From: Desulfobacteraceae bacterium
Lineage (GTDB): Bacteria; Desulfobacterota; Desulfobacteria; Desulfobacterales; BuS5
Length of the DNA stretch: 23,828 nt
Assembly (NCBI GenBank): GCA_030592105.1
Contig: JAUVKE010000004.1
Coordinates: forward strand, 1 to 23,828
Direction: 5' to 3'
Positions 1 through 6,229 of the stretch are shown here, one piece after another (within the stretch, counting starts at the first letter, position 1; each line of letters starts with the position of its first letter). Both the position numbers and the translations under genes were made by a program. The notes beneath the pieces were generated by a model. That model was not told the DNA's origin, ran no database searches, and saw only the letters and a program-made list of their open reading frames with translations.

Positions 1-22
1 ATTTTGAAAGAGCCCATTCATA

Positions 23-202
23 ATGCTATTAACTGAATCTGCACCATTTATCAAACAGTACATTGAAGATCTTAACAATAGCCTGGAGCAATACCAACCT
101 GGTGCGGAATTAACATTTACCCAGAAAGCATGGCTAAGCTTTTGGCTATTTGAGAAGATTCCCGTGCTAGGACGGATTCATGGGGAGAAAAAGGCTGCTT
201 AG
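23..202 (+). pseudogene. N-terminal remnant of a DDE-type transposase
   Basis: A 59-codon reading frame runs from ATG at 23 to TAG at 200. Its protein has a segment reading LTFTQKAWLSFWLF, which resembles the conserved N-terminal 'LT..QK.WL.F.L' segment I associate with a family of transposases in environmental proteobacteria. Only about 60 residues are present; the DDE catalytic part is missing and the following sequence has no continuation in any frame. I read it as a decayed or truncated insertion sequence at the window edge. The family assignment is from memory of that motif and is uncertain. It could also be a short unrelated hypothetical gene, since no Shine-Dalgarno sequence is visible upstream. 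Confidence 0.4.
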
Positions 203-597
203 TGGCGAAGGTATTGATTGTATTTATTCTTTCCATAGCATATCATAACAAAACAAAGTTTGTAACTTTAGTTTTTTGTTGATATTAAGAACCCTGCCAG
301 TATCAAGAAAAACGGTGATCCTGTAAAAAAATATTAAAAGTTAAGATGATCTCAAAAAGCAAGATCGCCAATCTTGGTATCCTCACATCAATTCCACAAA
401 ATAGCTATTAAAATACACATTTGAAGTAATCCTGTAAATTCTGCCTTTTAATGCTTCTAATAGATCTATTCGATATTTAAGGGAATATTCCTGCACAATA
501 AAAACTGTATGCTCTTAGCATGTTTTTTGCATATTTGGCATATGGATAAGCCTTATAATGATTCCATAATATTTTGCAGGGTTACTAAAAGATTTTT
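203..597. other. Gene-free AT-rich stretch
   Basis: About 395 bases without a supportable gene. Stop codons are frequent in all six frames. A weak imperfect inverted repeat is visible near 252-282 (an AACAAAACAAAG arm and a CTTTAGTTTTTTGTT arm), but it is too A/T-rich to call a terminator. The stretch is probably decayed mobile-element sequence continuing from the transposase remnant on its left. Confidence 0.4.
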
Positions 598-850
598 CGT
601 AACTATTCAGCGTCGTTGATTTAAGACACGCCACAGGTATGATCTGATTAACACTTTGAAATTGTTTGAAGGTATTAGAGAGCGTTAAGGAAAAACCCAT
701 CAGGGCTGAACCTATTTATATAGGTTTACCGGCATACTATTACGCAAGCTTATATCTCTGACAGGTTCTTTCTTTACGACCTTTTATACGTGAGTTTTTC
801 ATGTTTTAATCAGATTATACCTGTTGCTTACATATCAGATGAATATTTTA
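598..850 (+). repeat. MITE-like element A, copy 1 (A1)
   Basis: This is a 253-bp non-coding element. The left end begins CGTAACTATTCAGCG and continues to an inner arm CAGGTATGATCTGATTAA. The right end carries the inverted inner arm TTAATCAGATTATACCTG at 806-823, then a degenerate inverted copy of the outer arm. The same element recurs at 17235-17489 in the same orientation and as a reversed half at 12515-12636. Small size, imperfect terminal inverted repeats, no coding capacity and several copies fit a MITE or a structured REP-like repeat. Its right end lies about 24 bp upstream of the first DUF1566 gene. Boundaries are set by comparing the copies and could be off by several bases. Confidence 0.75.
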
Positions 851-873
851 TATTTTTTTCCAATGGAGTATCT

Positions 874-1560
874 ATGCAAGAAACAGTTTTATTATTTTTT
901 ACGTCCTTTATTTTTATTTGTATGGCTGGGATAAGCTTTGCCGCAAATCCCATGCAAGACAGTCATCCTGAAAATTCCCATAATTCTTTTTCAGGTTCTG
1001 AAAATTTACCTGAAGCTTTTAAAAAACAACCCTATGCAAAGCTCGATTCAAATGGAAACGAACTTTCCGATTCTGCGACAGAATGGACCATGGTGCGGGA
1101 TAATTTTACAGGTCTTGTGTGGGAAGTCAAAGATTCACAGGACGGTGTAAAAGATTATGCAAATCTTCATGATTCCGATAATATTTATGGCTGGTATAAC
1201 AGCAATCATGCTACTAACGGAGGAAATCCAGGCCTGCTTTGGGGTAAAGTCAATGCTGAAAATTTCATAAACGAACTTAACAAAACCTGGTTTGGCGGGC
1301 ATGATGACTGGAGACTGCCGACTATACAGGAACTTTCCGCAATTATAGAAAGCAAAGCATCTGATCCAGCTGTAAAAAAGGAATATTTTCCAGCAACAAT
1401 GCTGTCGGGTTACTGGTCATCCACCACCTGCGCCTTGTATACTCACAGCGCGTGGATCGTTTATTTCAATGGGGGTGATGTGGAGCATGATCATAAGTCT
1501 TATGGACATTATCTGCGTGCTGTTCGTAAACCTGCAAAGGATCAGCTTAAGGGGGAATAG
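874..1560 (+). CDS. Secreted DUF1566 (Lcl C-terminal) domain protein, first of tandem pair
   Basis: This is a 228-residue protein. I chose ATG 874 because a GGAG sequence lies 5 bases upstream and the first 23 residues form a hydrophobic signal-like segment ending in SFAAN. An in-frame ATG at 790 lies inside repeat A1 and would add an implausible leader. The DUF1566 domain covers about residues 72-220, with TGLVWE (79-84), DWRLPT (145-150), YWSST (180-184) and YLRAVR (213-218). This family has a C-type-lectin/formylglycine-enzyme-like fold and is usually extracytoplasmic; no biochemical role is established. The signal segment has no basic residue at its start (MQETVLL), which is unusual and may mean the original 5' end was altered when A1 inserted. 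The next gene is a diverged paralogue starting 1 base after this stop. Confidence 0.8.
   Translation: MQETVLLFFTSFIFICMAGISFAANPMQDSHPENSHNSFSGSENLPEAFKKQPYAKLDSNGNELSDSATEWTMVRDNFTGLVWEVKDSQDGVKDYANLHDSDNIYGWYNSNHATNGGNPGLLWGKVNAENFINELNKTWFGGHDDWRLPTIQELSAIIESKASDPAVKKEYFPATMLSGYWSSTTCALYTHSAWIVYFNGGDVEHDHKSYGHYLRAVRKPAKDQLKGE
1549..1556 (+). promoter_or_regulatory. Ribosome binding site deciding a TTG start
   Basis: AAGGGGGA lies inside the last codons of the first DUF1566 gene, 5 bases before TTG 1562. It supports a TTG start for the second gene: translation from there begins with a KK-plus-hydrophobic signal peptide, whereas starts further upstream would lie inside the preceding gene. 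Confidence 0.6.
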
Positions 1561-1561
1561 T

Positions 1562-2230
1562 TTGAAAAAAGTTTTTATTTTAGGGATAGTTTTTTCATTT
1601 TTGTTTTTAGGATCGGCCACAGGTGCTCTAATAGATAATGGTGACGGCACAGTAACAGACACTGTAACTGGACTTATGTGGCAACAAATAACAGCGGAAA
1701 CAATGCCCTGGGAAAATGCTCTGATCTATTGCGATGATCTTGACCTGGCAGATTATGATGACTGGAGGCTTCCTAACAGGAATGAGCTGGGCACTATTGT
1801 CGATTATTCAAGGTATAATCCGGCTATTGATCTTTCAGTTTTTTTTGAAACAGCGCCGTTAGGTTATTGGTCATCAACTGTTTATGCAGATGATGCAAAT
1901 AATGCCTGGCGAGTTCATTTTTATGCTGGCCATATTAATGCCAGTTATAAACTGAATAATTGTTATGTACGGGCTGTTCGTGGTGGATACGCAAGGAGAT
2001 CCGAACCGGTTCCTATCCCTGGAAAAAATGAACCTGAAACAAAATTTGATATAAAGAAAAGGATTTATGGGCAGCATTTTATGCCCATAAATATGGATGT
2101 TCAGACAGCCGAATATCTCGAAGACCAGGATGCAGATGTCGGGGCTTTTGTGAAAGGGAATACCGGAGGTTACCTTTCGGGAAATCCATACATCGGGTAC
2201 GAATGGATACCCATACATACGACTGAATAA
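1562..2230 (+). CDS. Secreted DUF1566 (Lcl C-terminal) domain protein, second of tandem pair
   Basis: This is a 222-residue protein read from TTG 1562. Residues 1-22 are a textbook signal peptide (KK, then a hydrophobic core, then ATGA). The mature part opens with LIDNGDGTVTDTVTGLMW, a very typical DUF1566 beginning, followed by DWRLPN (67-72), YWSST (102-106) and YVRAVR (135-140). The remaining 80 residues form a polar tail that I do not recognise. It probably shares a transcript with the paralogue ending 1 base upstream and is followed by a strong terminator at 2285. The segment between YWSST and YVRAVR is where DUF1566-type targets of diversity-generating retroelements carry their variable repeat. 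There is no reverse transcriptase here, so that link is only a possibility. Confidence 0.82.
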   Translation: MKKVFILGIVFSFLFLGSATGALIDNGDGTVTDTVTGLMWQQITAETMPWENALIYCDDLDLADYDDWRLPNRNELGTIVDYSRYNPAIDLSVFFETAPLGYWSSTVYADDANNAWRVHFYAGHINASYKLNNCYVRAVRGGYARRSEPVPIPGKNEPETKFDIKKRIYGQHFMPINMDVQTAEYLEDQDADVGAFVKGNTGGYLSGNPYIGYEWIPIHTTE

Positions 2231-2284
2231 TCCTCCATGATTCCATTAAATGGAATCAGCAATATTTTTCTCCACATTTTTCTT

Positions 2285-2321
2285 AAGCCGCAGTTTTTTT
2301 ATAAAAGCTGCGGCTTTTTTT
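2285..2321 (+). terminator. Rho-independent terminator after the DUF1566 pair
   Basis: AAGCCGCAG pairs perfectly with CTGCGGCTT across a 14-base loop, followed by a run of Ts. It lies 54 bases after the stop codon of the second DUF1566 gene and closes that transcript. Confidence 0.9.
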
Positions 2322-2328
2322 ATATCTA

Positions 2329-2368
2329 TAGTCACTATTGTCCGGTTAGTAGTCACTATTGTCCGATT
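2329..2368 (+). repeat. Two direct copies of a 19-bp motif, possible IS-end remnant
   Basis: TAGTCACTATTGTCCGGTT (2329-2347) is followed at a 21-base period by TAGTCACTATTGTCCGATT (2350-2368). A related sequence, GTTACTACTGTTCGGTTAG, appears at 18111-18129 upstream of the YgiQ gene, and both sites are in intergenic DNA. The motif looks like a terminal repeat left by an insertion sequence, but no transposase lies nearby and I cannot name the family. Confidence 0.45.
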
Positions 2369-2528
2369 GGAATTTTGGGAGTAAGTGGCCCAAGATAAAA
2401 TCAAACCCGTATTTATTATAAGCCTTTCGCTAAAATAATTATTTTTCATTTGTAAAAAAAAATAAGGGCGTGTAGTATAGCAACGTTTTATGCTGATTAT
2501 CTAATTCTAATTATGATTTTATCCACAC

Positions 2529-2648
2529 TTAGAGATCGTCACATAAATAATTTCACTGCGCTATCGGCCGTCTGCGTATTATAATACGCCTTCCTCCCTC
2601 TGGCCTTGTGCCAGGTTTTAAAATAGGGTTATTATCTGACAGTCTATA
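2529..2648. repeat. Small inverted-repeat element B, copy 1 (B1)
   Basis: This is an element of about 120 bp. The left end is AGAGATCGTCACATAAATAA; the right end, read in reverse complement, is TATAGACTGTCAGATAATAA, an imperfect inverted match. The core contains a perfect 16-bp palindrome, GCGTATTATAATACGC, at 2574-2589 and a pyrimidine-rich stretch, CCTTCCTCCCTCTGGCC. The core and right end are closely shared with B2 (5886-6028), and the ends with B3 (17067-17228). It ends 26 bp before the start of the MetE-like gene, so it forms most of that operon's leader. An in-frame ATG inside it (2608) is rejected as a start. Confidence 0.7.
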
Positions 2649-2673
2649 TATAAAAAAGGGAAAGGTCTGCAAA

Positions 2674-3750
2674 ATGAATTCTTTTAAACCAGGTTTTCTT
2701 CCGTTATTAATCGGAAGCCTTCCAGTGGATGACCATGATAAAGCAATTGAAATGGTGTTAAAATATACACCTGAAATTCCCCTGTGGGTTCAGCTTCCTG
2801 TTTTTAAGGAAGAGGGGATGATAGAACAGTTTATTCCAGGGCTGCCCGGTTTAACTGTTGAACAGGATAAATTTTATCTTGATACATCAGGTGAAAAATT
2901 TAATAAAGAGCTTTTGCAATTCTACGAAGATTACCTCTCTGTGGTTGATGGCCAGATAGAGTTACATAAATCTCCCTTTGTTCTCACCAGGGATACGGCC
3001 AGGGGTTTTTTTGTATTCACCGATAAAATCTCCAGGCTTTCAAATACCCCTGTCGCAGTAAAAGGACAAATAACAGGCCCCATAACCTTTTGTACCGCCG
3101 TGAAAGATCAGGACGGGAGGATAATTTTTTATAATGACCAGGCAAGGGACTGCGCTGTTAAGCTTTTGGCCATGAAAGCAGCATGGCAGGTGCAGGTCCT
3201 TTCTAAATTAGTCCCTCGGCCGATTGTTTTTTTTGATGAGCCTGCTCTGGCAGGGTTTGGATCATCTGCTTTTATAAGCATAACACGTGATGAAATATCA
3301 AATTGTCTTAAAGAGGTTATTGACGCAGTTCACGGGCAGGGTGGGCTGGCTGGAATACATGTCTGTGCAAACACTGACTGGTCGATTGTTTTAAAATCTC
3401 CAGCCGATATAGTCAGTTTTGATGCTTATGCTTTTTTTGATAAATTTTTGTTATATCCGGATGATGTAATAGATTTTTTTAAATCCGGTAGAATAGTCGC
3501 ATGGGGTATTATCCCCACGTTAAATCCTGAGGATATCGAAAAAGAGACGGCTGATTCCATTGTGGCAAATTTGGAGGCTAAAATTGATAAAATTGAAGAT
3601 ATGGGGATAGATAGAAAGGTTATAGCTTCCCAGTCTCTGATAACGCCTAGCTGCGGCACAGGCTCTTTGAGCTTTGAGCATGCGGCCCGGGTTTTAAAAT
3701 TAACAAGAGAAGTTTCAGATAGATTCATGAAAAAAATTGAGGTTTATTAG
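2674..3750 (+). CDS. Zinc-type methyltransferase, MetE C-terminal/UROD-like superfamily
   Basis: This is a 358-residue cytoplasmic protein. ATG 2674 is chosen because an A/G-rich AAAGGGAAAGG precedes it and the upstream in-frame ATG 2608 lies in repeat B1. The fold appears to be the single TIM barrel shared by cobalamin-independent methionine synthase and uroporphyrinogen decarboxylase. Visible motifs are FFDEPAL (DEP at 188-190), GIHVCANTDW (H229, C231) and TPSCGTGSLS (C327). H229, C231 and C327 fit the His/Cys/Cys zinc ligands of MetE that activate the methyl-accepting thiol. It is about half the length of MetE, so it lacks the N-terminal duplicate barrel and may use a corrinoid protein or another methyl donor. 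It is the first gene of an operon with a MoxR ATPase 2 bases downstream. The substrate is unknown; 'methionine synthase' or 'UROD family' would both be defensible labels. Confidence 0.8.
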   Translation: MNSFKPGFLPLLIGSLPVDDHDKAIEMVLKYTPEIPLWVQLPVFKEEGMIEQFIPGLPGLTVEQDKFYLDTSGEKFNKELLQFYEDYLSVVDGQIELHKSPFVLTRDTARGFFVFTDKISRLSNTPVAVKGQITGPITFCTAVKDQDGRIIFYNDQARDCAVKLLAMKAAWQVQVLSKLVPRPIVFFDEPALAGFGSSAFISITRDEISNCLKEVIDAVHGQGGLAGIHVCANTDWSIVLKSPADIVSFDAYAFFDKFLLYPDDVIDFFKSGRIVAWGIIPTLNPEDIEKETADSIVANLEAKIDKIEDMGIDRKVIASQSLITPSCGTGSLSFEHAARVLKLTREVSDRFMKKIEVY

Positions 3751-3752
3751 TT

Positions 3753-4604
3753 ATGCCGGAGAATAACGACAGTAATTTTTCAGGGGCAACACGATATATT
3801 TTGGATGATGAACTTGCAAAGATAGTAAACATATCCATGGCACTGGAAATGCCCCTTTTACTCAAAGGGGAGCCGGGCACAGGGAAAACCATGCTTGCCC
3901 ATGCCATAGCAGAAAATTTAAGAATGCCCCTTATTGTTCTTAATGTGAAATCGAGTATGAAGCTGGTTGAGGCCTTGTATCAGTATGATACGCTGACACG
4001 TTTAAATGACAGTCGTTTTGGTGATTCCACCAGAAATGTGAGTGATATAGAAGAATATATTAAAATGGGTAAAATCGGCCAGGCATTTGTTGCTGAAAAA
4101 AGAACAATTCTGTTAATTGATGAAATCGATAAAGCAGAGACCGATTTCCAGGATGATATGCTGGATGTTCTGGATCAAATGGAGTTTGATATTATTGAAA
4201 TTGATAAAACAGTCCCCTCCAAAATCAGGCCTGTTATTATCATCACCTCCAATGCTAAAAAAGATTTATCAGATCCCTTCCTGGGAAGATGTAACTTTCA
4301 CCATATTGCTTTTCCCGACCCCAAGATGATGCGTAAAATTATTAATGTACATTTTCCTGATATCGATACAAAACTTATGGATAATGCTGTTTCTGCATTT
4401 TATAGACTAAGGGAGATTGATGCCATTGAAAAGAAACCGGCAACAAGGGAATTAATAAACTGGGTCAGGGCGTTAAGGGCGGATCCTGATTTTAAACCAA
4501 AAGATTTGACCAAAGGGGATGTCCCCTACATGGGAATTTTGTTTAAAAAAAGTCAGGATTATGCAAAAGCAATAAATATTACAAGCCGCAGAAGACTTAT
4601 TTAA
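3753..4604 (+). CDS. MoxR-type AAA+ ATPase
   Basis: This is a 283-residue ATPase. It has Walker A GEPGTGKT (39-46), Walker B ILLIDE (119-124), a sensor-1 region ITSNAKK (N167) and a likely arginine finger in LGRC (R179). The length and the lack of other domains fit the MoxR/AAA_5 group. Members of that group pair with a VWA-domain protein (NorQ-NorD, CbbQ-CbbO, CoxD-CoxE, RavA-ViaA) and remodel or mature metal-containing enzymes. The partner here is the next gene, which starts one base after this stop. GAGG at 3739-3742 is a plausible ribosome site overlapping the end of the MetE-like gene. The operon structure suggests that the MetE-like protein, or an enzyme encoded elsewhere, is the client; this is inference. 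Confidence 0.88.
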   Translation: MPENNDSNFSGATRYILDDELAKIVNISMALEMPLLLKGEPGTGKTMLAHAIAENLRMPLIVLNVKSSMKLVEALYQYDTLTRLNDSRFGDSTRNVSDIEEYIKMGKIGQAFVAEKRTILLIDEIDKAETDFQDDMLDVLDQMEFDIIEIDKTVPSKIRPVIIITSNAKKDLSDPFLGRCNFHHIAFPDPKMMRKIINVHFPDIDTKLMDNAVSAFYRLREIDAIEKKPATRELINWVRALRADPDFKPKDLTKGDVPYMGILFKKSQDYAKAINITSRRRLI

Positions 4605-4605
4605 A

Positions 4606-5796
4606 ATGTTTATCAATTTTTTTTATAAATTAAAAAATGCTGATATACCTGTCAGCCCTACTTCATTTTTGGCCTTTCAAAAAGCATTGAGCCAGGGGTA
4701 TATAAATACTCTTGATGATTTATATACATGTTCACGAACCATTCTTATCAAAAGTGAGCGGTATTTCGACCTGTTTGACCAGATTTTTGCCCATCATTTT
4801 GAAGGGGCTGAGATGCCGGATCTTGAGGGGGTAGAGCTTGAAGAGATGGCCAGGGCGCTTCTTGATGAATGGCTTAAAAATCCAAAGCTTTTAGCACAGG
4901 CTCTTGGTATGGATGAGTCAGAAATAAACAAGCTTACACCTGAAGAATTGCTTGAGTATTTTAAGGAGCGACTCAAAGAACAGACTGAGCGCCACGACGG
5001 AGGGAGTAAATGGATAGGAACTGGGGGTACGTCCCCTGTGGGGCATTCAGGCTATCATCCTGGTGGTATGCGTGTGGGGGGTGTTTCACGGAATAAATCT
5101 GCGGTAAAAGTTGCAATGGAAAGAAGGTATAAGGACTACTCCCTGCGTGGGCCATTAACCCAGGCCATGGTGGGGGAAGCTTTAAAGCGGCTGCGGAATA
5201 TGGTTCCAGCAGGTCCTAAGGATCAGGTTGATATTGCTGAATCGATTTATCATACCATGAAAAATTGCGGTGAGATTGAAATTATCTTTAAGCGGAGTTT
5301 AAGAGATCGTCTTAAGGTTTTGATTTTAATAGATAATGGCGGATGGTCCATGGATCCTTATATCTCTGTGATTCAAACTATTTTCAATTACGCCTCAGCT
5401 CAGTTCAAAGAACTTAAGACATACTTTTTCCACAACACCATTTACAGCAATATATGGGAAGATCCTTCACGGATACACAGGCCCCAGCGGGTTGATGAAA
5501 TGGTCCGTTTTGATCCCCATACCAGGATTATTATTGTAGGGGACGCAAGCATGGCTCCATATGAACTGTCCGCCACGGATGGTTCAATTTATGTGCACCA
5601 GCGGAGCGGGAAGCCGAGTATCGAACATTTGAAATTTATAGCAAGGGTATTCCCCCATGTTGCATGGCTTAATCCCATACCGCAAAATATGTGGGGTTAT
5701 ACCCATTCAATCTCTGTTATCAAAGAAATTTTTCCAATGTTCGAACTATCCATAGATGGTCTTGAAAAGACAATTGCCCATTTAATGTCTAAATAA
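4606..5796 (+). CDS. CoxE-like VWA domain protein, partner of the MoxR ATPase
   Basis: This is a 396-residue cytoplasmic protein. The N-terminal half is helical and acidic (about 60-125). It is followed by a Gly-rich linker (about 130-165) and a C-terminal von Willebrand A-like domain from about 225. The metal-site loop reads LIDNGGWSMDP (D243, S248) instead of the canonical DxSxS. The first Asp is kept, but the first Ser is replaced by Gly and the second is one position late. From memory, DNGGWSM is typical of this CoxE-like subgroup, so the gene is probably intact and not decayed. Other family-like blocks are FKELKTYFFHN, VGDASMAPYEL and WLNPIPQNMWGYT. The start codon comes one base after the ATPase stop, so translation is coupled. 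It ends the operon, with only weak hairpins and then repeat B2 downstream. Confidence 0.85.
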   Translation: MFINFFYKLKNADIPVSPTSFLAFQKALSQGYINTLDDLYTCSRTILIKSERYFDLFDQIFAHHFEGAEMPDLEGVELEEMARALLDEWLKNPKLLAQALGMDESEINKLTPEELLEYFKERLKEQTERHDGGSKWIGTGGTSPVGHSGYHPGGMRVGGVSRNKSAVKVAMERRYKDYSLRGPLTQAMVGEALKRLRNMVPAGPKDQVDIAESIYHTMKNCGEIEIIFKRSLRDRLKVLILIDNGGWSMDPYISVIQTIFNYASAQFKELKTYFFHNTIYSNIWEDPSRIHRPQRVDEMVRFDPHTRIIIVGDASMAPYELSATDGSIYVHQRSGKPSIEHLKFIARVFPHVAWLNPIPQNMWGYTHSISVIKEIFPMFELSIDGLEKTIAHLMSK

Positions 5797-5885
5797 AAAT
5801 GCAACTTCCTACAAATACCTTGCAAAAAATGAACGTTAATGGTAATTTTTTTGGTTAAACATATAGAGATTTTTTTCTGGATACC

Positions 5886-6028
5886 TTATAGATGTTCATA
5901 TAAATAAATTTACGGTGTTATTGGTCGTTGGAGTATAATAATACGCCTTCCTCCCTCTGACCTTGTCCCAAATTTTACCAAATTTTACCAAATTTTAAAA
6001 TAGAGGGTTATTATCTGAACATCCATAA
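5886..6028. repeat. Small inverted-repeat element B, copy 2 (B2)
   Basis: This is an element of about 143 bp. The left end TATAGATGTTCATATAAATAA and the reverse complement of the right end, TTATGGATGTTCAGATAATAA, match closely. Its core GTATAATAATACGCCTTCC and the CTCCCTCTGACCTTGT stretch are nearly the same as in B1, although the 16-bp palindrome is degenerate here. It sits between the VWA gene and fhs. The rest of this 433-bp gap (5797-5885 and 6029-6212) has no gene. It holds AT-rich sequence and one 6-bp stem with a 30-base loop (CAGGGT 6110-6115, ACCCTG 6146-6151) in the fhs leader, too weak to call a riboswitch. Confidence 0.7.
5968..5997 (+). repeat. Threefold 10-bp tandem repeat inside B2
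   Basis: The unit CCAAATTTTA occurs three times head to tail. The matching place in B1 has a single related unit (CCAGGTTTTA), so this is a local expansion that accounts for most of the length difference between B1 and B2. Confidence 0.85.
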
Positions 6029-6212
6029 ATTTTTTTAAATGTTAATTTTATAGTTAATTTTATAAAATTACAAAAAAAATAAAACGTACATCTGAGTAAG
6101 TCAACAGGGCAGGGTGGTATTGAAAAAATATCCGGCTTTCGTGTAACCCTGGTTGAATTATTCAGATTATAAGCTGTGGCAGATTGGCGCATCAGCTAAT
6201 ATTTTAATTATC

Positions 6213-6220
6213 AAAGGAGG
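6213..6220 (+). promoter_or_regulatory. Strong ribosome binding site of fhs
   Basis: AAAGGAGG lies 9 bases before ATG 6230. A nearer ATG at 6222 is in another frame and sits only one base from the site, so 6230 is the real start. This is one of the strongest Shine-Dalgarno sequences in the window, consistent with an abundant enzyme. Confidence 0.75.
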
Positions 6221-6229
6221 AATGTATAG

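Noticed and set aside
790..873. In-frame upstream ATG for the first DUF1566 gene
   Set aside because: It lies in the right end of element A1; translation from 874 gives a signal peptide with a ribosome site at the right distance.
2608..2673. In-frame upstream ATG extending the MetE-like protein by 22 residues
   Set aside because: The extension is read from the right end of repeat B1, has no ribosome site, and the protein from 2674 already begins like family members.
6029..6229. Tetrahydrofolate riboswitch in the fhs leader
   Set aside because: There is only one weak 6-bp stem with a long loop and none of the conserved blocks I know for THF riboswitches.
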